Positions 22,327 to 32,739 of a DNA stretch of 64,000 nucleotides are shown in pieces. Each line of letters begins with the position of its first letter. The stretch's first letter is position 1. Source of the stretch: Perilla frutescens. Taxonomy: Eukaryota; Streptophyta; Magnoliopsida; Lamiales; Lamiaceae. The DNA is taken from the NCBI GenBank assembly GCA_026008535.1, contig BRKX01000002.1:1944501-2008500 (forward strand), read 5' to 3'. A program made the translations under genes and the position numbers. The notes beneath the pieces are model-generated. The model was not told where the DNA came from. It saw nothing but the letters and a program-made list of their open reading frames with translations, and made no database searches.

Positions 22327-23519
22327 GAAATAACGCAAAATCTGTATTCCTCAGTCTGGACTATAATTTAACGGCAAAAACAATATTTCATGATATTCGT
22401 ATTTCTGTACGGATTTAAATATTTATATATTAATATTTAAAATTTTGACATGGTCGCATTGTAAATTAATGAGAAAATATTATAAGTCTAAAATATACAC
22501 AAAATATTTCTATGTGATTATATGAATATTATATGATTGATTAGAGTCTTTCTTTAGATATCCCAATAATTACATTTAACATTTGAACACATATAATTAT
22601 ATACCTAGTTTTACCAAATATCACAACATTAGTTAAGCTAAAGAATAGAAAATTAGAAATCATGATTATTGGTACCATTTTATTAATTTTTCAAAGTACA
22701 CAAATAAAAATAGGGTATTAATTAAACAAAATATATATATATATTGAGTTGTAATAAATAATTATGACCAATATAATTTTGTTATATTGTTTTATATCTA
22801 TGCTATATTTTTGAACCTAACAATCATAATTAAATCTTTGTTAAATAATATATAAAATTGATATTATGTTTTGGTGCTTCAAACATTTTTTTAAACCTTA
22901 AAGGGATTTTCATCAAATTTTGACATAATAATTTTGTATGTCATATTGTTACCTACTAATTGATGTAACTGTTATCCTAAAAATAGAATAAAAAAGTATA
23001 TAATTGTCAGTATTAATATATTTAGCTTTGCGCAACTATTTTTAATATTGGGATCGCCAAAAAAAAAGTACATTACAAAAAGAATGTCTAATACATGTTA
23101 AATAATAAATTTGAACAATTATAAAGCAATAAAGAGCATTCTGAACCATGAAAAATGACTAATTTGAAAAATATTATAAGAAGTAATTTGAAAAAAAATT
23201 AGGAAAATATTATTTATAGATGCAAAATAATTATGATTCGAATGATTATAATTTTCGCAAGAAAATGTATTAACTTGAAATGAATAAGTTTTTTAATATT
23301 TTAATATGGAAGTGATAGATAGCCAAAACATATATAGAAGTTAAGAAAATGAATACATAAGGATGCACCCGATTACAAAAATTAAATGACAAACTATTAC
23401 AATATTAACTAGAAAAAATTAATGTTAATTATAAATTAAACAATAACTTGAGTACTTGACTATATCTAAATATTAAAAAGAAATTAAAGAAAAAAATAAA
23501 AGAGTTACAATATTGAATA
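22327..23519. other. Very AT-rich spacer
   Basis: No coding potential. (AT)n near 22732-22743. Confidence 0.5.
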
Positions 23520-24345
23520 AATAGAATTAATGTTACTTATCAAAATAAATGGTGGCCTTGATCATGAGCTTAAAAAATATGAAGTAATAAAAGAAAAAAT
23601 GGAAAGAGGCAACATCGAAAAGGAAAATAAAACAAAAAAAAAAAAGCAATAAAAAAGAAAATTTTAAGAAAAAATATAAAAAAAAGAAAAATAATTAATA
23701 TTAATCATCAAAATAAATGGTAGCATTGATCATGTACCTAAAAAATATTAAGCAATAAAATAAAAAATTAGAAATGGTAGAAATAAAAGAAAAGATCGTA
23801 AAGGAAAAAAAAAAGGAAAAGAAAAAAAAAAGAAAAAATCGAAAGGAAAAATTTAAAAAGAAAAAAGAGAAAAATAAGTAATGTTAATTTTGAAATGGTG
23901 GGCTTGATCATGTACCTAAAAAATATTGAGTAATAAAAGAAAAAAAAATTAGAAATGCTTAGAAATAAAAGAAACAAAATGAAAAGGAAAAATAAAGAAA
24001 TTTTCGAAAGCAAAAAAAAGAAAAAAAAAAAAAAAAAGAAGTTATGCTATCAAAATAAATTGTGGTATTGATCATGTACTTAAAAATATTAAGTCATAAA
24101 TGATAAAAATGGAAAGAATAGAAATACAAGAAAAGATTGAAAAAGAAAAAAAAAGAATTAATATTAATTATCAAAATAAATAGTGGGATTGATCATGTAC
24201 TTAAAAATATTAAGTAATAAATGATAAAAATGGAAAGAATATAAATAAAAGAAAAGATTGAAAAAGAAAAAAAAATATTAATTATCAAAATAAATAGTGG
24301 GCTTAATCATGTACCTAAAAATACTAATTAATAAAATAAAAAACT
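23520..24345. repeat. Degenerate purine-rich tandem repeat, about six units
   Basis: The unit core, 'atcaaaataaatggtgg.cttgatcatgtacctaaaaaatattaagtaataaa', starts near 23537, 23704, 23890, 24049, 24171 and 24285. Spacing falls from about 180 to 113 bp because the A/G-rich filler (gaaaaagaaaa) varies in length. Later units are more alike, as expected of ongoing expansion. Confidence 0.8.
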
Positions 24346-24485
24346 TGGAAAGAAGTAGAAATAGAAGAAAATATCACTTGAGGAAAGTAAAAGAAAAAAA
24401 ATCCTAAAAAAATTGAAAAGGAAAAAAAGCTTGGAAAGGAAAATATAGAAAAAGAAAAAAAAAACATAAAAACTAAGTAAGAGAT

Positions 24486-24560
24486 GGGGCTTTGAACACT
24501 GGCCTAACACAATTTTTCACTTGTCATTAACCAACTCAACCAATACTGAACCTTTTAAAT
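24486..24560 (-). mobile_element. tRNA-derived SINE-like remnant
   Basis: On the minus strand GGTTGAGTTGGTTAA resembles a pol III A box and GTTCAAAGCCCC a B box about 35 nt further. A T-rich tail follows. Short and degenerate. Confidence 0.4.
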
Positions 24561-24616
24561 ATGTTAGCAAAATAATTTAATTGAAATTTTAACTAACTTT
24601 TTTAATGACAAATTTA

Positions 24617-24945
24617 TCCTACGATTTTACTTTAATATATGTATAGATTATTTTATAAATTATAAATAGCATCCCATTTATGCGATGCGCAGAATATTAT
24701 GTTTTTAAATTTTAAAATGTTTAAGTAATTTAATATGAGAATTAGTATTTTTTATGTCTGATGTATAAATAATTATTATTTCTTTAAATTTGTAATATTA
24801 AGATTATTTTTGAATTATATATGTTGTGTTCAATTTTTTTGAATTCATAAAATAATATATATATATATATATATATATATTACTAATCTCAAATTTCTAA
24901 GAAAAAAATAATAAATAAGATTGCAAAAATTTAATAGAATATTTA
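24617..24945 (-). mobile_element. Helitron-like remnants, copy D
   Basis: 24617-24649 matches the 'cgattttactttaatatatgtatagat' end of the family. 24665-24945 matches the other end and parts of the interior ('ttgaattatatatgttgtgttcaattttt', then 'aaataagattgcaaaaattt') with a large internal deletion and an inserted (AT)n. The giant element starts just beyond it. Confidence 0.5.
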
Positions 24946-24987
24946 TCAATTTAAAATTAAATTCAATATTTCATGATAATAATTAAT

Positions 24988-25075
24988 GTGGAAATATATA
25001 AAACTACCCATATTTCTTAAGTAAAAACCTCCTTTACCCACTTCCTTACCCACATCCAACAATTACCCAACTTTA
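24988..25075. repeat. Left terminal inverted repeat of the 13.5-kb element
   Basis: Pairs with the right terminus. It is free of the CGGTAT motif, which begins about 180 bp further in. The TSD copy ATAATTAAT lies immediately outside at 24979-24987. Confidence 0.85.
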
Positions 25076-25251
25076 GTGTAAAGTCCCTAAAATACCCTCA
25101 AAAAGGTGTTACTTACACATCTCTTACACAAGTGTACTTGATTGTGCTAAAAACCAAGGCAAATCTACTTAGAAATGTTACAGAGACATGTGACAATGAA
25201 GACTTCTCATTGGCTGAAAAATCATTGCACAGATCCCGAATGAGAAATTCT

Positions 25252-26110
25252 TGTCGGTATTCCAGCGGTATAATATCATACCGCCAGTACTCGGCCGGTA
25301 TTTTAGGGACCGACCGGTATGCGAGCGGTATATTTGATACCGCTGGACTACAGGATCAATACCGGCCGGTATTCCAGTGGTATTACATAATACCGGCCAG
25401 TATTCACGCAGTATACATAATAACGAGCGGTAGTCAAGCGGTATTACATAATACCGGCCGGTATTCCAGTGGTATTACATAATACCGGCCGGTATTCACG
25501 CAGTATACATAATAACGAGCGGTAGTCAAGCGGCATTACATAATACCGGCGGTATGCGAGTGGTATATTTGATACCGCTGGATTACAGTATTAATATCGG
25601 CCGGTATTCAAGGGTATTACATAATACCGGTCGGTATCCACGTGGTATTATATAACAACGGCCGGTATTACATAATACCGATCGGGATCTGTGCAATGAT
25701 TTGATACCGCTGGACTACAGGATCAATACCGGCCAGTATTCCAGTGGTATTACATAATACCGGTCGGTATTCACGCAGTATACATAATAACGAGCGGTAG
25801 TCAAGCGGTATTACATAATACCCGCCGGTATGCGTGTGGTATATTTGATACCGCTGGATTACAGTATTAATACCGGCCGGTATTCAAGGGTATTACATAA
25901 TACCGGTCGGTATCCACGTGGTATTATATAACAACGGCCGGTATTACATAATACCGACCGGGATCTGTGCAATGATTTGATACCGCTGGATTACAGGATC
26001 AATACCGGCCTGTATTCAAGTGGTATTACATAATACCGACCGGTATTCAAGCGGTATTACATAATACCGACCGGTATTACATAATACGCGAACGGTATCA
26101 AGGTAGCCCG
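25252..26110. repeat. Left CGGTAT/ATACCG motif array
   Basis: About 860 bp made almost wholly of CGGTAT and its inverse, roughly four per 60 bases. Two layouts recur: the palindrome ATACCGGCCGGTAT and the dyad CGGTATTAcaTAATACCG. A higher-order period of about 375 bp is visible (GATACCGCTGGACTACAGGA at about 25337 and 25711). Scattered copies continue to 26720. It lies between the left terminus and mudrA, where a promoter is expected. Confidence 0.9.
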
Positions 26111-26769
26111 GTGGTATGTGAGTGGTATACGTACGGTATTCGATTTTCCTCACTTTTGAAGATTGTCTTGTTCACATGTCTTGTTCAGAACTTTGATTGT
26201 ACTTTGATTCATAACAAAGTACTCTGTTTCTTACACGAATGTACTTTGATTTATAACAAAACAATTGAAGAATTACATGGATGTAAAAGGGGTAGGTGAG
26301 ATTGAAGACATGTCATATTTACACCATAGGATATCAATAAAATCCAACGGTATTCGACCGGTATCACATGGTAGACTGAATAGTTTGTACATTGAAAACG
26401 ACATATCATATTGCCTTATACTTTTACACACATGCTGGATGTAAGAGAACGGTGAGATTCTTTTCATCTTGATTAATATACAGGATATACTACACACATC
26501 AATTTCAAACAAACACAAAACACAACACAACACAGCAATATCTAGCAAAAAGAAAAACAATCCCCGTGCAGTCTAACACAAATTCATCAGGTATATTTTG
26601 AATCTTTCATGCAGAATATATACCGCTCGAATACCGTTCAGAACCCTATCTAAAAGGTATTCGAGCGGTAATAGCGCTACCGAGCGGTATCGTCATTGTA
26701 ATAGCGATAACGAGCGGTATCTTACATGAGTAATGTTTTCATTGACATTATATTTTGTTGGGTGTACAG

Positions 26770-28449
26770 ATGGATCATTGGCAAAGTATCATTGTACAAT
26801 ATGGTGGGCGATGGCAAAATTCCGACTATGAAGGCGGTGATGAGCAACTTGTACACATTCCTGCTCAACCTATATCTTTGGGCGAGTTAATCCAGCGCAT
26901 CAATTACATCATACGATCCAATTCACTGGGTGCAGATTATCTTCTCTATTATTTATCGCGTACTCGAAATGGTAGATTATTGAGGTCTCTCTTGAGTACT
27001 GATCAAGATCTGCAGGGGTTGTGCATTCGAGAAGGTGAACCGACAGTGTATGTTGTTCACAATATACAAAATGACATCGGGACAAGCCATCAGCAAGATC
27101 CATATGTACCATCAGTGGATTACTCAAGTCCTTTGTTTGATAATTGTGGCACACAATATTCACAGTTCGATAATTGTGGGACACAATATTCACAGTTCGA
27201 TAATTGTGGGACACAATATTCACAGTTTGATAATTGTGGCACACAATATTCACAATTTGATTGGTTTAGTGACCCGCATTGTAGTGTTAGCCGCAGTATG
27301 CCAACTACCACATCAAATCATGAACCAGTAGGCTCACATGAGTACGCGGGTGATTTTGGAGGCAATGGTGAGGAAGATGACGCTGGAGGCAACCCCTCAC
27401 AGAATATACATGGTGACGGGAGAGGCAATGGTGAGGACGATGATGATGAAGATAAAGACGCATATGAGGCTGAGGCTGAGCGACCGGAAGATGATGATGA
27501 TGATGATGATGATGCAGATGAAGATTATGATGAATATGAGAATGAGGATGAGGATGATGAGGAAGATGAAGAAGCTAATTTTGCCAATAGGTTTACACAG
27601 TCTACATTTGTAGAGTTTGCTGCATGGATTCGCAGAGAGGGTGGCATAAACAAAATGTTGTCTATGTTAGGGATTAGCAACCCTTCACCAATACCTGAAG
27701 AGTCAAACCCAACTGAAGAGCTAAATGAAAATTGGTTAATACCGATGATTCCCATTGATGTTTCAGATTCACTTCTGATATCTGATTTGGAGGGGGTACC
27801 AGACGACCAACTCTGTAAAGGGTCCACCTTTTGGACCAAGGATGCTTTGTCAATCGCGGTGGGATTATGGAATATTCATCATCGTGCTGAATATAAAGTG
27901 GCTCGTTCAGATTCAAAGCGTCTGATTATCGTATGCAAACATGAAGATCGTTGTCCTTTTGAGGTGCGCGCCACATTGAGAGAAACATTTTGGATTGTAT
28001 ATAAGTTCACGGAAGAACATACATGCATGAATGACTTGAGTCGTGTCGCTCCGAGACAAGTCCATGCAAAAGTGATTGCAGCGTATTTTGCCAAAAAAAT
28101 GCGCGATGAGGGCCAGATAATGAAACCAAAAGACATCAGGGCGAAGATGTTGGAAGAGTTTGGTATCCGAACCAGTTACAGCGTTGCACTTCGTGCCAGA
28201 AATGCTGCGATCGAGATGATTTATGGTGGGCATGAAGATTCTTTTAAGATGCTCCCTAGCTACCTATACATGTTGGAACAAGTCAATCCTGGTACGTTTA
28301 CTGACTTAGAAGTTGGGCCTGATAACCAATTCCAACACGTGTTTGTTGCTCTTAATGTTTGTCGCACTGCATATGCCATGTTTCTGAGACCGGTGATAGT
28401 TGTGGACGGAACACATTTGAAGGGAAAGAACAAGGGCATTTTATTTTAG
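26770..28449 (+). pseudogene. mudrA-type MULE transposase, truncated in the catalytic domain
   Basis: 559 residues from the ATG at 26770, which follows GTACAG and may open a coding exon. In order: an N-terminal PB1-like domain (about 1-95), four 10-residue repeats FDNCGTQYSQ (123-162), a highly acidic Asp/Glu tract (about 190-270), the MuDR DNA-binding region beginning GSTFWTKDALSIAVGLW (near 350) with C-x-H-type residues CKHEDRC...HTC, and the start of the MULE transposase domain with the first catalytic Asp in VVDGTHLKGK (near 543). It then ends abruptly. MULE transposases continue for 200-400 more residues, with further catalytic residues and usually a zinc knuckle; these are missing. The break coincides with a 34-bp direct repeat. 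Nuclear; it would bind the element's ends. Confidence 0.85.
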
Positions 28450-28481
28450 TTGTGGACGGAACACATTTGAAGGGAAAGAAC
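28398..28481. repeat. 34-bp direct repeat at the mudrA break
   Basis: AGTTGTGGACGGAACACATT... occurs at 28398-28431 and again at 28448-28481, 50 bp apart, encoding VVDGTHLKGKN twice. After the second copy about 80 nt of frame remain (GTSSRFALHR...), then unrelated sequence. It looks like a repair scar at a deletion edge. Confidence 0.85.
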
Positions 28482-28623
28482 GGAACCAGTAGTCGCTTTG
28501 CTCTTCATCGGGTTCTACCTGTAATGTTTGCTGACACGGATGCGCGAACTGTAATGATAGGAAAAACTATTCAGTAATTATATGTACCAAAAAATTTGAA
28601 TTTTTAAAGGTACTTGTTTTTAC

Positions 28624-29773
28624 CCCGGCCTTGAAAAACGCATCAAAGTCATCAATGGAAGACTGCACTAAAAGCCATCTCAAACACCTAGGCAAAGCAT
28701 GCGGGTCAACGCATTGTGCAATCTCACCGGCAAGATCTGGAATGGCCTCACAGGCCCAAATCTACAAAATATATGAGAAAATTGTAAATAATATTGTTAT
28801 TATTTACTTTGCGATTTAAAAACACTAAATAATTGTAAAGTACCTGTAGAGCCCACACTGGTCCATAAAAATGATATTTCGAGCCACACTCGATAGTTGT
28901 GTTCGGCAATAGAGACATATAGTTTATTAAAGTGGGGTATATGTAGGCCCCCCAAGGGAATCTGTCCCACTCTCGTAGTTGTCGACCAAAACCCAAACAA
29001 AGCTCTCAACTTGCCGGTGAGGGTCATATCCCAAAGCAAACATATATAAGGCCAACACATTAGCAACTTTCAAATAATCATCTTCTGTTGCATTAGCCAC
29101 ATCGCTTTCAAATTTGGTCACTAAATCTTGAACTCTTATCGACTTCCCACCACAAAATCTCATAAAAACGCCGACATTAGAACAGTCGTGGTAAGCATTT
29201 GGATCAAAATTAGATGTTCCAAATCTAAATCTGGACACGAGCGCAAACTCGGGGTATGAAAATCTAATATTATTCCCACTAATACGGAACCATACCTCAT
29301 ACTTCGAAGCATCTCCAAGATTTATTTCCCGCGAAATCAAAGCATGTAGGGCTTTGCCGCAACTCCGACTCTCCCTCCATCTCAAGAGATGGCCGAAACA
29401 ACCTTCCTCAAACCTTGGTAGTAGGCCCAAACGACCAACTTTTAATAATCGTGTTCTAATTTTGTTCAAAATCTTTCCTTTGCAGTAAAGATTAATGACG
29501 GGATCCATTAATTGCGTTTCAGATCTCTTCCATGTCCAAGAAGGCTACAAAACAAGAGAAAGACAATTGAAAAATGAAAAATAAATAGAAAAATCGGAAG
29601 AAATAAAACATACCGTCGGTACCGCCCGGCGGTATTCAAACGGTATCGTCTAGTACCGTCGTCAACCGCCGACGGTATCCGATAAATCGCAAAAAAAATT
29701 AATAAATAGAATTTTATTTCACAAATACCTCAACAGAATCATCTCGACTACTTGTACTTCCTCCGCTCGACAT
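28624..29773 (-). pseudogene. DUF1985 gene, copy 1: frameshifted and 3'-truncated
   Basis: Exons 29729-29773 (MSSGGSTSSRDDSVE), 28844-29544 and 28624-28761, all with canonical splice sites and the same structure as the complete copy at 32740-37203. Exon 2 has the DUF1985 core: FEEGCFGHLLRW, ALHALISREI, YEVWFRISGNNIRFSYPEFAL, DDYLKVANVLALYMFALGYD. At about 28975 one base is missing after WVLVD; the continuation EWDRFPWGAYIYPTL and KYHFYGPVWALQ is in another frame. Everything beyond exon 3, including any protease part, is gone, and the truncated mudrA lies immediately beyond in convergent orientation. A single deletion could have removed both gene ends. Confidence 0.8.
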
Positions 29774-29968
29774 TGCCGCTGGCTGAAAATCAAATAGATA
29801 GTCCAAGCAATTACCGTTATGGAATGAGATTCGAAAAAAAGTGTTTTCTTTGGGTGTGAAGGAGGGAGTTGAAGAGAGGGTGATTTATTTGGGCTTTGAA
29901 AGGGACCATAATATTCTCGCGAGGGACCCACATGTCAAATCTTTGACCTAATAAAAAAAAGACTATTT

Positions 29969-30751
29969 AGGGACAATTAAATACCGCTACAAGCCGGCGA
30001 ATCACGATTGGATACCGTCGGGCGGTATACGGCGGTATACGGGCGGTACTGGGCCTACTCAGCGGTATTGTGAATTCTAGAGCCAATTATGGCCGCGTTG
30101 GATTCGATCATCCATCATATATGAATTGAGTATCAAATCACAGTTCACCATATTATGGATTTCGCACTTGTGAGGATCAAGCCACTATGCACTCGAGGCA
30201 TTAGCAATACACACTAGGGACATTAGTGTAGTATTGCAAGTGATCATTGGCAATGTGATCGAAATCTTGAATTCTACACTCGTGAGTCAAATGCTTTTAT
30301 AATTATGCGAAAAGAGGTTGAGAATGATTAATTACTTTGTAAATTACATAGTACTTCCTTTCCAGGTGTTCCTTGGACTGAATTTACACTTAAACTATGT
30401 AGGGACAATTAAATACCGCTATAAGCCGGTGAATCACGATTGGATACCGTCGGACGGTATCCGGCGGTATACGGGCGGTACTGGGCCTACTCAGTGGTAT
30501 TGTGAATTCTAGAGCCAATTATGGCCGCGTTGGATTCGATCATCCATCATTTACGAAATGAGTATCAAATTACAATGTAATCTTTCAATATATTATGTAT
30601 TTCGCACTTGTGAGGATCAAGCCACTATGCACTCGAGGCATTAGCAATACACTCTAGGGACATTAGTGTAGTATTGCAAGTGATCATTGGCAATGTGATC
30701 GAAATCTTGAATTCTACACTCGCGAGTCAAATGCTTTTAGAATTATGCGAA
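29969..30751. repeat. Direct repeat pair, 432-bp period, inside the element
   Basis: Copies at 29969-30312 and 30401-30751 both begin AGGGACAATTAAATACCGCT and share 'gccaattatggccgcgttgg' and 'gatcattggcaatgtgatcg'. They contain CGGTAT motifs at their start only. Noncoding. Confidence 0.85.
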
Positions 30752-31765
30752 ATATATTCATTTTACAAGACTGTCAAATTACAATGTAATCTTTCAATTG
30801 AAAGCTTGAATTATACACTCGTGAGCCCACTACTTTCGGAAACTGCTCGTTGTTTCTCTAGCCATATGCCTTGGTCTCTTCAAGACCGAAAAACTTCTTC
30901 TCCAATTTTCTCTACCCCGAAGAACTTCTTCTCCAATCCGGGCGGTACCCTCGTGATTGGACTACAACTATAGTAAAATATAAAAGGGAGACGGGGAAAT
31001 GACGAGGTTGGGAAATGATCTTCTCCCTTGTCTCCCATTACCCTTACCTTCGGAAACTGCTCGTTGCTTCTCACTGTTACAACAAGCCAGGTTTCCGGAG
31101 AGAGAGATTTGGTGTGCAGGGCGGAATCCGGGCGGTATATGGGCGGTATTCGCCAACTTCTTCTCCAATTTTCTCTACCCCGAAAAACTTCTTCTCCAAT
31201 TTCTTTACCCCGAAAGCTTCACACAATCAATAAACCTTGACAGTCATCAACTTTCGGGATAAAGAAAATTGGAGAAGATGTTTACCAAACTCGGAATAAG
31301 GTTTTCAATTCTTATTTATATGTGAAGAAAATTGTGCACTTGAAGCGGAGTTCATAAATTTCTTCACCAATTTCTTAACACCGAAAGCTTAATCAATAAA
31401 CCTTGACGTTCATCCGTTTTCGGGATTAAGAATATTGGTGAAGATATTTACTAAGCTCGAAATAAGGTTTACGATATGAGGACTCTTATTTATATTGTGA
31501 AGAAATACATGTCATTACATTATTTTCTAATGTGGACAACAAATATGAGGACAAATAGTAAATTATTTAAGATTTCACACTATTTATCACATAAAAAAAT
31601 AAAACTATATTACTTATGATTGGAAATGACAATTCAATGTAGATTCCCCATTAATTCTATAAAGTACATATGAATACCGTTCGATACACTGCGGTACCGG
31701 GCGGTATGGATCGGTATTGCATGTCTTTATGTGACCGGTACCGAGCGGTATCTTCCGGTACATAA

Positions 31766-32405
31766 GATTCCACTCTTTATGTCACATAAAAAAACAAACT
31801 ATATGAATTGTGATTGGACATAACATTTCAATAGTGAAACCACTATATTGCACGTCTTTATATGCTGTCTCGCAAGAAAATAAGGTGTTGAAGAGACAAT
31901 TCAATGAATAAATGAATAAAGTCACTATGAGTAGTATTCAATGTATAATGACTTTATTTATTTAATGTTCGGATATTGATTTGCATATTTAATTGTAAAC
32001 GGTAGAGCTTTACCGCCGGTATCCGACCGGTACCGAGTGGTATCCAACGGGTATAGCCCGGTAGCGAGCGTTGTTTCCCGGTACCGGGCGGTACCGAACA
32101 GATACCTGCTACATAAAAATCAAAATTTTGATTTAAATATTTATGGAAATATATAGTCATATATTTCGGATTCCACTATGCATGTCACATAAAAAAAACA
32201 AACTATATGAATTGTGATTGGACATAACATTTCAATAGTGAAACCACTATATTGTACGTCTTTATATGTTGTCTCGCAAGAAAACAAGGTGTTGAAGAGA
32301 CAATTCAACGAATAAAGTCACTATGAGTACTATTCAATGTATAATGACTTTATTTATTTAATGTTCGGATATTGTTTTGCATATTTAATTGTAAACGGTA
32401 GAGCA
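31766..32405. repeat. Direct repeat pair, ~403-bp period, inside the element
   Basis: Copies at about 31766-32010 and 32169-32405 share 'gaattgtgattggacataac', 'gtctcgcaagaaaa' and 'aatgttcggatattg'. Each ends next to a block of CGGTACC/CGGTATC motifs (for example 32010-32100 and 32400-32500). Confidence 0.85.
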
Positions 32406-32739
32406 TTACTGTGCGGTACCGCCCGATATCGAACGGTACCAGAGCGGTATTGACCGGTACCGATCGGTATTTCCCGTATCGGGCGGTACCGAACAGATAC
32501 CAGCTACATGAAAATCAAAATTTTGATTAAGGGACGGATGTTACCGAGCAGATACCGAGATACCGCTAGGTATCCGACCGGTATTGACCGGTAACGCTCG
32601 GTACCGAGCAGATACCGAGATACCGCGATTTGAAAATAAGAATTTTAATATAAATATTTGGAATATAATAATATTCAATAAATTGAAGAATGAGAACGAA
32701 AATTAGTTTGGTTCTAAAAAAATGTCTCAAAGTACGTTT

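Noticed and set aside
25132..25482. Open frame of 116 codons across the left motif array
   Set aside because: It is a product of the CGGTAT repeats (Tyr/Arg/Ser words) and has no domain; repeat-driven.
25252..26110. CRISPR array
   Set aside because: Repeats are short, variable and in both orientations, with no unique spacers, and the host is a plant.
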